Source: Halobaculum limi
GTDB lineage: Archaea > Halobacteriota > Halobacteria > Halobacteriales > Haloferacaceae
Direction of reading: 5' to 3'
Length of the DNA stretch: 64,000 nt
Assembly (NCBI RefSeq): GCF_029490015.1
Contig: NZ_CP120468.1
Span: forward strand, 2,914,001 to 2,978,000
Part shown: one piece after another, positions 34,872 through 42,308 of the stretch
Position numbering within the stretch: position 1 is the first letter of the stretch
How the letters are laid out: every line of letters starts with the position of its first letter
Translations under genes and position numbers: made by a program
The notes under the pieces: model-generated
Seen by the model: only the letters and a program-made list of their open reading frames with translations
The model's database searches: none
Told to the model about the DNA's origin: nothing

Positions 34872-35867
34872 TTATCTTTTGTCTCCCGCGAGGCAGTCGT
34901 CGACGACGCCCGCGAGCGCCGCCGTCGAGGCCGGTTCCGCGTGGAGGTGCAGCGTCGGCTCGATCAGTTCCAGTTCCATCACGCGCAAGCCGGCAGGGTC
35001 GCCCCCCTCCCGGATCGGGACGCCGTCGACGCGGGCGTACGCGAGGTCCGTCCGGTCGATTCCGACTGCGTCGGCGGCCGCGTCGAGTGCCGCGCGAGCG
35101 TCCTCGCGAACTGCCACAGACGGATCGTACCCGTCGCCGACGCGCACCGTCTCGGGCGAGGCCTCGACGCCGAGAGCGTCGGGGGCGCGGAGGCTGTTCC
35201 ACGCGTGTGCGAACGACCCGGCGACGAACACCAGCGATCGTTCGCCGTCCGCGACTTCCGGCCGGTACTCCTGGACGAGCGTCCCAGTGTCGGGGAGACG
35301 CCCGGCATCCCCGCCACCCTCGTCGCCCCCTTCCGCATCGTCGGTGCCGCCGCCGACGCGACGGGCCGCCGGGAACCGACGCTCGAAGCGCTCCTGGTCG
35401 GCGGCCGCCGTCTCGGGTGTGGTCCGCCAGACGCCGGCGGCGCTCGTCCCGACGGCGGGTTTCACCACCGCCTCCGACCACCCGCGTTCCTCGATGATCG
35501 ACGCCAACTCACGGTCCTCGTCGGGGACGACCACCTCCGTCTCGACGGTGGTGACGCCGCGGGCCGCGAGGTCGGTGAGATACGACTTGTGGACGTTCCA
35601 CCGGATCACCTCCGGTGGATTACACACGGTCACGCCCGTGTCCTCGACGGTCGTCAGCCACTCGCGAAACGCCGCCGGGTCGCGGTAGTAGCCGAAACAC
35701 GACCGGACGACCGCGCAGTCGAATCGACGCCAGTCGACCTCCTCGGCCGACCAGATGGCGGGGACGACCTCGTGACCCCGGTCGCGGAGGGCGTCCGCCA
35801 AGGCGCGGCCGCCAGCGGTGAGGTCGGGGAAGTCGGTTCCCGTGACGATCGCGATGCGTCGGCTCAT
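34872..35867 (-). CDS. ATP-grasp domain protein, RimK/glutathione synthetase-like
   Basis: A 331-residue protein with an N-terminal Rossmann-like half (RIAIVTGTDFPDLTAGGRALADAL) and an ATP-grasp half: NVHKSYLTDLAARGV, AVVKPAVGTSAAGV with the ATP-binding Lys, LVQEYRPEVADGERSLVFVAG and RVMELELIEPTLHLH with metal ligands. It resembles ligases of the RimK-related and cycloserine-ligase group; substrates are unknown. A glycine/acid-rich insertion (GGGTDDAEGGDEGGG, about residues 173-187) interrupts the ATP-grasp fold and is probably a loop. It stops at TAA in an AT-rich patch. Confidence 0.85.
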   Translation of the reverse strand: MSRRIAIVTGTDFPDLTAGGRALADALRDRGHEVVPAIWSAEEVDWRRFDCAVVRSCFGYYRDPAAFREWLTTVEDTGVTVCNPPEVIRWNVHKSYLTDLAARGVTTVETEVVVPDEDRELASIIEERGWSEAVVKPAVGTSAAGVWRTTPETAAADQERFERRFPAARRVGGGTDDAEGGDEGGGDAGRLPDTGTLVQEYRPEVADGERSLVFVAGSFAHAWNSLRAPDALGVEASPETVRVGDGYDPSVAVREDARAALDAAADAVGIDRTDLAYARVDGVPIREGGDPAGLRVMELELIEPTLHLHAEPASTAALAGVVDDCLAGDKR

Positions 35868-35930
35868 ACCGGCGGATCGTGACTCTCCAGCAAAAGGGTC
35901 GTGGTGGTCGGCAGACTCGACCGAGGCGCC

Positions 35931-36599
35931 TTACTCGAAGCGGACGCCCAAGTCGTGGAGGTCGTCGTTGTTCGACGCGACGTTGATCAGGAGCGGCGTG
36001 ACCGACTCCACCTCGGCGGCGTTCGAGAGGCCGCCGGCGTCGAGCGCTCGTAGTCCCTCGATTTCCTCGGCGAGTCGCGACACCGTGGCGGCCGCGTCGT
36101 CGTCGTCCGCGACGACGAGCGTGTCGATGCCCAGGTCCTGCGAGAGGTCGGCGAGGCGGCCCGCGGCGAGGTTGTGGAACGCGCCGACGACGGGTACCTC
36201 CTCGGGGACGGCGTCGCGCACGAGCGCCGTGACGCTCCCGGCGCTCGGCGGGTGGTAGTGGAAGCCGTCGTCGTCGCGTTTCATCCCCGCGGCGGGCGTG
36301 ACGACGACGTCGTCCGTGTCGAGGTTGTCGGCGACGGCGTCGACGGTGTCGGCGACGTGGTACGGCGGCACCGCGAGGACGACGACGTCGGCACGGTCTG
36401 TTGCCATCGCGTTGTCGAAGCCCTTGATCGTGGCGTCGCCGCCGGCGTTGGCGACCGTCTCGACGTAGTCGTCTGCGGCCGTCCGAGCCTTCTCGGGGTC
36501 GCGAGAGCCGACGAGCAGTTCGTGGTCGGTGTCACGGCCCCAGCGCACGGCGAGTCCCTCGCCGATGTCGCCGGTGCCGCCCAAAAGTGCGATTCGCAT
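35931..36599 (-). CDS. npdG: F420H2:NADP oxidoreductase (NADPH-dependent F420 reductase)
   Basis: A 222-residue Rossmann protein. IALLGGTGDIGEGLAVRW binds NADP at the N-terminus and SRDPEKA follows, with DVVVLAVPPYHV and VTPAAGMKRDDDGF typical of NpdG. It moves hydride between F420 and NADP, linking the F420 pool to biosynthetic reduction; haloarchaea make F420. Length is normal. Confidence 0.93.
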   Translation of the reverse strand: MRIALLGGTGDIGEGLAVRWGRDTDHELLVGSRDPEKARTAADDYVETVANAGGDATIKGFDNAMATDRADVVVLAVPPYHVADTVDAVADNLDTDDVVVTPAAGMKRDDDGFHYHPPSAGSVTALVRDAVPEEVPVVGAFHNLAAGRLADLSQDLGIDTLVVADDDDAAATVSRLAEEIEGLRALDAGGLSNAAEVESVTPLLINVASNNDDLHDLGVRFE

Positions 36600-36690
36600 A
36601 CAGGCGGATAGGACGGCCCGGCGGTAAGCGTTGTGTGACCGGACGCCTCTGCCACCGTCGGCGTGGACGACCTCGTGGCCGCCTGTGTTG

Positions 36691-36951
36691 TCACCGCCCG
36701 CGGACGTACACGAACCAGTACGCGAGGACGGGCGAGACGACCAGCATCGGCCCGACCGTCACCGCCAGCGTCAGACGGTCCGGCGGGACGAACTGCGTTG
36801 CGAACGCGAGCGCGAACAGGTCCAACAGCGCGACGAACGAGAGGAACTGCACGACGTGGGCGATTCGGTCGCGGCGTGCGTCGGTGGCCGAGGGCGCGTC
36901 GCCCGGGTCGCTCGATTCGCTCACGTCGTCCGCGTTGGGGTCGTCGCTCAT
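36691..36951 (-). CDS. small two-helix membrane protein
   Basis: An 86-residue protein with an acidic N-terminal tail of about 28 residues and two hydrophobic segments (about 34-52 and 60-82). A GTG one codon upstream (36954) is an alternative start. It begins a few bases after the stop of the HAD hydrolase gene on the same strand, so the two are co-transcribed. No family is recognised. Confidence 0.65.
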   Translation of the reverse strand: MSDDPNADDVSESSDPGDAPSATDARRDRIAHVVQFLSFVALLDLFALAFATQFVPPDRLTLAVTVGPMLVVSPVLAYWFVYVRGR

Positions 36952-36958
36952 CACCGAC

Positions 36959-37825
36959 TCACTCCAGCAGGTCGGGCAGGTCGTTCACGTCGTCGACGAC
37001 GGCGCTCGCGCCGACGCTCGCGAACGCGGCACGACCGTCGTCACCGGTGAGGCCGCCCGAGAGGACGCCGACGCCGTAGTACGCGCGGTCGTCGTCCACG
37101 GCGTCGGCGTTGACGGCAGTACGCACGTCGTCGAGGGTATCCCCGACGAACGCGACCGTCTCGGCGTCCGTTCGCTCTGCGAGCGTCACCAGCGCGTTCG
37201 GGTGGGGTTTCCCCTCGTCCCAGTCGTCCATCGTGAATCGGTGGTCGTCGGCCACGTCGAGGCCGACGCGGTCGAGTGCGATGTCGGCCTCGGCGGCCGG
37301 GCGACCAGTCAGGACACACACTGGGTAGCGGTCGGTGAGCGCCTCGATAGTCTGCTCTTCCAAGATGACGGGTTCGTCGTGGATGAAGCCGGGTGCCTCG
37401 AACGGCGGTTCGCCACCCTCGATGTCGCGGTACAGGTCTGCGCCGAGGTACAGCGCCTGGAACGTCTCACGGAGCGCGTCGGGGTCCCACTCGGCTTCGA
37501 CCTCGCTGGCCGTCTCCTCGCCGAGAGAGTCGCGGATGGTCGCGCGAGCGCCGTCCAGACCAGTCCCGTTGGCGGCAATGGCGTCGGTGAACGCCGCCAC
37601 GTCGGCGTCGAGGCCGCGGTCGCTCGCGAGGACGTACAACGCGACGGCGTCGGACAGTTCCCAGTCGTTGTTGAAGCCGCCGGCGTTCTTGAACGCCTGC
37701 AGGTCCGCGCGGGGGAGCGTCGTGCCGTGGCGACGCTCGACGCTCTCGACGACCGCCCGACGGTACGAATCCGCCACGTCGACGAGGACGCCGTCGACGT
37801 CCAACACGACTGTATCGACTCGCAT
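36959..37825 (-). CDS. HAD superfamily hydrolase, haloarchaeal IA type (TIGR01548-like)
   Basis: A 288-residue HAD phosphatase. [16 protein letters not shown] holds the nucleophile and second Asp (DxD), VCVLTGRP is motif [12 protein letters not shown] supplies the motif III Lys and [11 protein letters not shown] is motif IV. The large cap between residues 20 and 160 contains [16 protein letters not shown], a feature of the TIGR01548 group seen in archaea, whose substrate is not known. It lies between a small membrane protein and UPF0146 on the same strand. Confidence 0.88.
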   Translation of the reverse strand: MRVDTVVLDVDGVLVDVADSYRRAVVESVERRHGTTLPRADLQAFKNAGGFNNDWELSDAVALYVLASDRGLDADVAAFTDAIAANGTGLDGARATIRDSLGEETASEVEAEWDPDALRETFQALYLGADLYRDIEGGEPPFEAPGFIHDEPVILEEQTIEALTDRYPVCVLTGRPAAEADIALDRVGLDVADDHRFTMDDWDEGKPHPNALVTLAERTDAETVAFVGDTLDDVRTAVNADAVDDDRAYYGVGVLSGGLTGDDGRAAFASVGASAVVDDVNDLPDLLE

Positions 37826-37864
37826 ACCGGACGGAGTGACCGGACGGCGTATGGGCGTTCCGAC

Positions 37865-38296
37865 TCACCGCCGCGAGGAGAGCGTGCCGTCGGGGTCGCG
37901 AGCGACGTACAGCGTTTCGCCGTCCGCGAGTGCCAGCGGCGTCGCGTCGACGGCGGGCGGGTCGCCGCCGAGCGTGGTGAACGCACAGGCCGCGTCGACG
38001 CGAGTCGCCACCCAGAGGAGCGGTCGGTGTAACTCCGGCGGGACGTTCAACGCGTACACGCAGTCGACGCGATAGTGGTCGCCGGGGTCGGAACGGTCGG
38101 CGGCGGTGACGATATCGTCGCGAACGAACGTGACGCCGTCGGGGACCGCGTGGTCGTGCACGTCGGTTGCGGTCACGCTGGCACCGCCGTCCGCGAGGGT
38201 GGCGGCGACCGCCGAGCGACGACCGATTCCAACCTCGCAGAGACGGCGAAAATTGGCCAACGTTCGAGCGACTGCGGACCGACGAGCGTCTGACAC
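37865..38296 (-). CDS. UPF0146 family protein
   Basis: A 143-residue protein starting with GTG. CEVGIGRRSAVAATLADGGASVTATDV resembles a Rossmann-type SAM-binding loop, and VDCVYALNVPPELHRPL is the family's second conserved stretch. The family is archaeal and uncharacterised; a methyltransferase-related fold is likely. It precedes the HAD hydrolase gene by 39 bases on the same strand and is divergent from archaemetzincin. Confidence 0.86.
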   Translation of the reverse strand: MSDARRSAVARTLANFRRLCEVGIGRRSAVAATLADGGASVTATDVHDHAVPDGVTFVRDDIVTAADRSDPGDHYRVDCVYALNVPPELHRPLLWVATRVDAACAFTTLGGDPPAVDATPLALADGETLYVARDPDGTLSSRR

Positions 38297-38306
38297 GGGG
38301 CGAGGA

Positions 38307-38333
38307 ACTTATGTTGGCACCCGGCATAAAGTT
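38307..38333. promoter_or_regulatory. overlapping divergent core promoters (UPF0146 / archaemetzincin)
   Basis: Only 41 bases separate the two divergent start codons. AACTTATG on the plus strand is centred 28 bases before the archaemetzincin ATG, and TTTATG on the minus strand is centred about 34 bases before the UPF0146 GTG. Both would give leaderless or near-leaderless messages, and the two polymerase complexes would overlap. Confidence 0.45.
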
Positions 38334-38337
38334 GGGT

Positions 38338-38859
38338 ATGCTTGTCGACATCGTGCCCATCGGGGACGTCTCCGCGCAGGTGAAGCGGGAGGCGTCGGCG
38401 GGACTCCGCTCGGTGTACGACTGCGACGTGACGGTTCACGACGAGCAGTCGATCCCCGAGGGCGCGTACGACCGCAGCCGCAACCAATACCGGGCCGAGC
38501 AGTTCATCGAACTCGTCTCGCGAGTCGGCTCCGGTGAGAAGAACATCGGGATCACCCCGCAGGACCTGTACTACCGGCGTCGAAACTACGTGTTCGGCCT
38601 CGCGTACCTCAACGGAAATGGGTCGGTCGTCTCGACGTACCGACTCCAGACCTCCTCCGACGGCGGCGTCTCCACGAAGCCCTCCACGGAAGTGTTCTCC
38701 GACCGCGTCCGCAAAGAGATCGTCCACGAGATCGGTCACACGCTCGGTCTCGAACACTGCGACAACAGCAAGTGCGTGATGTCGTTCTCGCCGACCGTCC
38801 GCGAGGTAGACGTGAAAGAGGAACACCTCTGCGGCACCTGCGCTCGCGAGTACCTGTAG
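38338..38859 (+). CDS. amzA: archaemetzincin metalloprotease
   Basis: A 173-residue zinc protease of the M54 family. HEIGHTLGLEHCDNSKCVMSF (from His130) matches the family signature HExxHxxGxxxCx4CxM, and a CGTC pair near the C-terminus supplies the last two cysteines of the second structural zinc site. The Met in CVM forms the Met-turn. Archaemetzincins are probable aminopeptidases; the physiological substrate is unknown. The start MLVDIVPIGDV is set by the family and by the TATA box 28 bases upstream. Confidence 0.94.
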   Translation: MLVDIVPIGDVSAQVKREASAGLRSVYDCDVTVHDEQSIPEGAYDRSRNQYRAEQFIELVSRVGSGEKNIGITPQDLYYRRRNYVFGLAYLNGNGSVVSTYRLQTSSDGGVSTKPSTEVFSDRVRKEIVHEIGHTLGLEHCDNSKCVMSFSPTVREVDVKEEHLCGTCAREYL

Positions 38860-38880
38860 TCGACCCGGACGACGACCTCG

Positions 38881-38886
38881 TTTTTT
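38881..38886 (+). terminator. T-run terminator after archaemetzincin
   Basis: Six T in a row followed by a C/G-rich stretch lie 21 bases after the stop codon and before the promoter of the ferritin-like gene. Confidence 0.45.
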
Positions 38887-38963
38887 CCCGCTGCTCGGCC
38901 GCGACACACGATCACACGCCGGCGGACAGGTATATGCCTCCGGAGCGATGACATAGAAACGAT

Positions 38964-39419
38964 ATGTCCAACGACCGTGTCGTCGAACTCCTCCGGAAGG
39001 CGTACGCCGACGAGATGGAGACGGTGATGAACTACCAGACGAACGCCATCGTCCTCGACGGCGTTCGCGCCGAAGAGATCAAAGAGAGCCTCCAGACCGA
39101 CATCCAGGAGGAACTCGGCCACGCAGAGATGCTCGGCAACCGCCTGAAGCAACTCGACGCCCGTCCGCCGGGGTCTGCCGAGTTCACCGCGAACCAGCAC
39201 TCGCTCCAGCCGCCGGAAGACTCGACGGACGTGCTGTCGGTCATCGAGGGCGTCATCGACGCCGAGGAGGGCGCTATCGAGACGTACCGCGCGATCATCA
39301 ACGCCGCGAAGGAGGCCGACGACCCCGTAACCGAGGACCTGGCGGTCACCCTCCTCTCCGACGAGGAGGCCCACCGCACGGAGTTCCGCGGCTTCAAGAA
39401 AGAGTACAAGCGCGACTGA
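38964..39419 (+). CDS. ferritin-like diiron protein (bacterioferritin/rubrerythrin group)
   Basis: A 151-residue four-helix protein. Iron-binding residues fall in two EX(2)H-type repeats: DEMETVMNYQ and EELGHAE in the first half, DAEEGAIETYRA and DEEAHRTEF in the second. It may store iron or reduce peroxide. GGTATATGCC lies about 30 bases before the ATG and gives a leaderless promoter. The central loop PPGSAEFTANQHSLQPPED is typical of haloarchaeal members. Confidence 0.86.
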   Translation: MSNDRVVELLRKAYADEMETVMNYQTNAIVLDGVRAEEIKESLQTDIQEELGHAEMLGNRLKQLDARPPGSAEFTANQHSLQPPEDSTDVLSVIEGVIDAEEGAIETYRAIINAAKEADDPVTEDLAVTLLSDEEAHRTEFRGFKKEYKRD

Positions 39420-39434
39420 GGCCGCTGGAGCGAC

Positions 39435-41264
39435 TCAGCCGGAGTAGTAGTACTCGCCCTCGCGCTTCTGCTCGCGGTCTAACTGCGAGCCGGGCTTGTT
39501 GATGCGGGGGCGACCCGTCCGCTCGTCGCGGCGGAACGTGATGTCCAGGTCGCCGAGGAACTCGTTCATCCCCGAGCGCATCGACTGCGGCTTCGAGGCG
39601 TGCCCCGCGACGGCGGGTTCGCCGTCGAACACCATGAGACGGTCCGACAGCAGGTCGATCATGTAGATGTCGTGGTCGATGACCATCACCGTCGCGTCGT
39701 GGTTCTCGGCGTAGCGGCGGATAGCAGTCGTCGCCTGCACCCGCTGTTCAACGTCGAGGTGCGCGGACGGCTCGTCCAGCAGGTACAGATCGGCGTCTTT
39801 CGAGAGACACGCCGCGATGGCGACGCGCTGACGCTCCCCGCCGGAGAGGTCGGTGAGGTTCTGCTCCATAATCCGGTTGAGTTGGAGCGGACGCGCGACC
39901 TCGGTGTCCCAGTACGAGGAGCCGAAGTCCTCGGTGATCGACGAGAGGAACGCGTCGACGCGCATCGGCTGGTCGATCTCGATGTACTGCGGCTTGTACG
40001 CGATGTCGAGTTCGAAGTCCAGTTCACCCTCGTCGGGTTCCAACTGGCCCGCGAACAGTTGTGCCATCGTCGACTTCCCGATCCCGTTGGGACCGACGAT
40101 GCCCAGCACCTCGGACTCGTGGACCGCGCCGCCCTCGACGGACAGCGAGAACTCGCCCTCGCCGTAGGACTTCTCCATATCCGGGTACTCGAACAGCACT
40201 TGCGACCGCGTAATCTCGCGGGGCGCGTGTTCGTCGAACGTGATGTCGTTCGGCCGAATCCGCATATTCTCGTTGTTGAGGTACCCTTTCAGGTACTCGT
40301 TGATGCCGTTGCGGGTGGACTTGGGATCGGTGACGACACCGTACGCTCCCGGTTCACCGTAGGTGACGTGGAGCGTGTCCGCCAACAGGTCCAAGATGGC
40401 GAGGTCGTGTTCGACGACCATCATCGAGCGCTCGCCGTCGTCGGCGAGTTCGCGGATGAGTCGCGCGGCGGTCATCCGCTGGCCGATGTCCAGATACGGC
40501 GTGATTTCGTCGAGGAAGTAGAAGTCGGCGTCGCGCGCGAGCGTCGCCGCCAGCGCGACACGCTGGAGTTCCCCGCCGGAGATGGAGTCGATGTCTTGGT
40601 CCATCACCGGGCCGATCGAGAGACGCTCCACGAGCGAGTCGAGAACGCCACGCTCGTCGGTCCGTTCGAGCAACTCGCGGGTGTTCCCGTCGAACTGCTT
40701 GGGGATCTGGTCGACGTACTGCGGCTTGCGTGCGACGTCGACTTCGCCCTCGATGACGCGCTCGACGTAGTTCTGGAGTTCCGTCCCCTTGAACCGGTCG
40801 AGGACGGCGTCCCAGTTGGCTTCGGAGGAGTGGTTACCGAGGTTGGGGACGAGTTCGCCCGAGAGCATCTTCACCGCCGTCGACTTCCCGATCCCGTTGG
40901 GACCGAGGATACCGGTGACGTTCCCGGGTTCGGGCACTGGAAGCCCGTACAGCGCGAAGGCGTTGTCGCCGTAGCGGTGGACGGGGGCGTTCTCCAGTTC
41001 CGACGGGAGGTTGATGATCTCGATGGCGTCGAACGGGCACTTCTCGACACAGATGCCACACGTCTCGCCCAGACAGATCTCTTCGGAGATCCACACCTGG
41101 TCGGGGCCGCCGTCGTACGGTTCGTCCTCCGCGTAGTGGTCGCCACGTTCGACGATGCAGTCTTTCCCGGTGCGGTTCGGCGGGCAGAAGTTCGCACACT
41201 CGTAGTTACACCGGTCGGGTGAACATCGGTCGAGGTCGACGACCGCGATGCTGTCGTCCGCCAT
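39435..41264 (-). CDS. rli: ribosome recycling ATPase RLI (ABCE1)
   Basis: A 609-residue ABC protein without membrane domains that splits ribosomes after termination. The N-terminal domain carries eight cysteines for two 4Fe-4S clusters (DRCSPDRCNYECANFC and ETCGICVEKCPF). Two nucleotide domains follow with GPNGIGKST twice and signatures SGGELQR and SGGERQR. The frame continues far upstream but antisense to the real neighbours, so the start is MADDSIAVVDLDRC. The EMC6-like gene ends two bases upstream on the same strand. Confidence 0.97.
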   Translation of the reverse strand: MADDSIAVVDLDRCSPDRCNYECANFCPPNRTGKDCIVERGDHYAEDEPYDGGPDQVWISEEICLGETCGICVEKCPFDAIEIINLPSELENAPVHRYGDNAFALYGLPVPEPGNVTGILGPNGIGKSTAVKMLSGELVPNLGNHSSEANWDAVLDRFKGTELQNYVERVIEGEVDVARKPQYVDQIPKQFDGNTRELLERTDERGVLDSLVERLSIGPVMDQDIDSISGGELQRVALAATLARDADFYFLDEITPYLDIGQRMTAARLIRELADDGERSMMVVEHDLAILDLLADTLHVTYGEPGAYGVVTDPKSTRNGINEYLKGYLNNENMRIRPNDITFDEHAPREITRSQVLFEYPDMEKSYGEGEFSLSVEGGAVHESEVLGIVGPNGIGKSTMAQLFAGQLEPDEGELDFELDIAYKPQYIEIDQPMRVDAFLSSITEDFGSSYWDTEVARPLQLNRIMEQNLTDLSGGERQRVAIAACLSKDADLYLLDEPSAHLDVEQRVQATTAIRRYAENHDATVMVIDHDIYMIDLLSDRLMVFDGEPAVAGHASKPQSMRSGMNEFLGDLDITFRRDERTGRPRINKPGSQLDREQKREGEYYYSG

Positions 41265-41266
41265 CG

Positions 41267-41578
41267 TTACGCCACGTTCGCCGAGAGGATGACGCCGTAG
41301 GAGATGTACCAGAGCGTGAAGGTCATGAACGCCACGTAGAGGTTGTCCTTGATGCCGAAGTCCTCGACCGCCACCCCGAGGAGTTTCAGCAGGGGAATCT
41401 GCACGAACACCGCCGCCGCGACCACCAAGAGGGTCAGCCGACCCGCCGCTGCGTCCGCGCTGACGCCGAAGACGGTCGCGGAAACGAGCGCCGCGGCGAT
41501 CCCCGCCAGACACGAGACGGTGGTGACGGTCACCCCGCGCAGGTGGTCTGAGAGTCCCGAGGCAGTTTCCGTAGCCAT
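41267..41578 (-). CDS. EMC6-like membrane protein
   Basis: A 103-residue protein with three hydrophobic segments. LYVAFMTFTLWYISYGVIL near the C-terminus and the overall pattern resemble the EMC6/Rab5-interacting family, part of the eukaryotic complex that inserts membrane proteins. Archaeal members are known but not functionally defined. It directly precedes the ribosome recycling factor RLI with two bases between them, so they are co-transcribed. The family-like start is MATETASGLSDHLRG, with ATG at 41578. Confidence 0.75.
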   Translation of the reverse strand: MATETASGLSDHLRGVTVTTVSCLAGIAAALVSATVFGVSADAAAGRLTLLVVAAAVFVQIPLLKLLGVAVEDFGIKDNLYVAFMTFTLWYISYGVILSANVA

Positions 41579-41663
41579 ACGCGTTGGTGCGCCAGCCGAC
41601 GACAAAAGGGGTTCGCTTGGCTGGTGTCACCCGTCCGAAACGCGCCAGCGTCTTCCGTGAACA

Positions 41664-41670
41664 TTTATCA
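41664..41670 (+). promoter_or_regulatory. TATA element of the wHTH regulator
   Basis: TTTATCA is centred 29 bases before the ATG, giving a leaderless transcript. It lies in the 117-base interval between the divergent EMC6-like gene and the regulator. Confidence 0.5.
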
Positions 41671-41695
41671 TAGAGTGGTGTTTCGATTCGAAGTG

Positions 41696-41974
41696 ATGAC
41701 CGGATCCGACGAGGAATCCCTCGACGACCTCCCGCCAAGCGCGAAACTCGTGTTCAAAGTGCTCGAATACAACGGCTCGTTGACACAGAAGGGGATCGTC
41801 GAAGAGTCGATGCTCTCCGCGCGGACCGTCCGCTACGCGCTCGAACGCCTCGAAAACATCGGCATCGTCGACGAGGACGTCTACTTCGCCGACGCTCGAC
41901 AGAATCTGTATCAACTCAACGCCGCGCAGACAGCCGAGGCCGACGGCGGTCAAGAAGCCTGCTGCGCAGAGTAG
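41696..41974 (+). CDS. winged-helix DNA-binding protein
   Basis: A 92-residue protein that is almost entirely a winged helix-turn-helix: PSAKLVFKVLEYNGSLTQKGIVEESMLSARTVRYALERLENIGIVDEDVYF. The fold resembles MarR/TFIIE-alpha-type regulators common in haloarchaea. The C-terminus ends EACCAE, with adjacent cysteines that could sense redox or metal; this is speculative. The upstream ATG in the same frame (41624) would add residues encoded by the promoter region and is rejected. Confidence 0.8.
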   Translation: MTGSDEESLDDLPPSAKLVFKVLEYNGSLTQKGIVEESMLSARTVRYALERLENIGIVDEDVYFADARQNLYQLNAAQTAEADGGQEACCAE

Positions 41975-42180
41975 CGCTCACACCTGGATCCACAGCGGGG
42001 TTTACCGAACACCACCCACAGCGGCGCTGCCGAACGTTCATATCCGATACGGCACCACCGACGCCGTGCGCTGACGAGAGTCGCACGCCGTCGCGCGAAA
42101 CACCGGGATCGGACGGCGTGTGTGGTCCCAGTGTCAGCCCCGGCCGTGGACGACGAGGCGTGCTTACGGAGAGTCAAGGA
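41975..42180. other. non-coding interval before the mobile element
   Basis: Together with the element's own 5' region this makes the longest stretch without a gene in the window (41975-42308). I see no coding potential, RNA gene or clear promoter in its first 206 bases. The remainder holds the left-end hairpin and the tnpB promoter region. Confidence 0.6.
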
Positions 42181-42185
42181 GAAAG

Positions 42186-42205
42186 CCCCGCCCTGAAGGG
42201 CGGGG
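42186..42205. repeat. left-end hairpin of the tnpB element
   Basis: CCCCGCCC-TGAA-GGGCGGGG forms a perfect 8-bp stem with a 4-base loop. Subterminal hairpins are recognised by TnpA in this family, so the element could move only with a transposase supplied elsewhere. Confidence 0.8.
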
Positions 42206-42308
42206 ATGAATCCGACATACCTCTCCACGAACCACGTCCGATGGCTAGCAGGATATTTCATACTGCGTCATCCGTGCCTTCAAGTAACTATCCCGACACA
42301 GGTTACGT

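Noticed and set aside
41265-41738. Upstream extension of the RLI frame
   Set aside because: It overlaps the EMC6-like gene in another frame and precedes the conserved start MADDSIAVVDLDRC.
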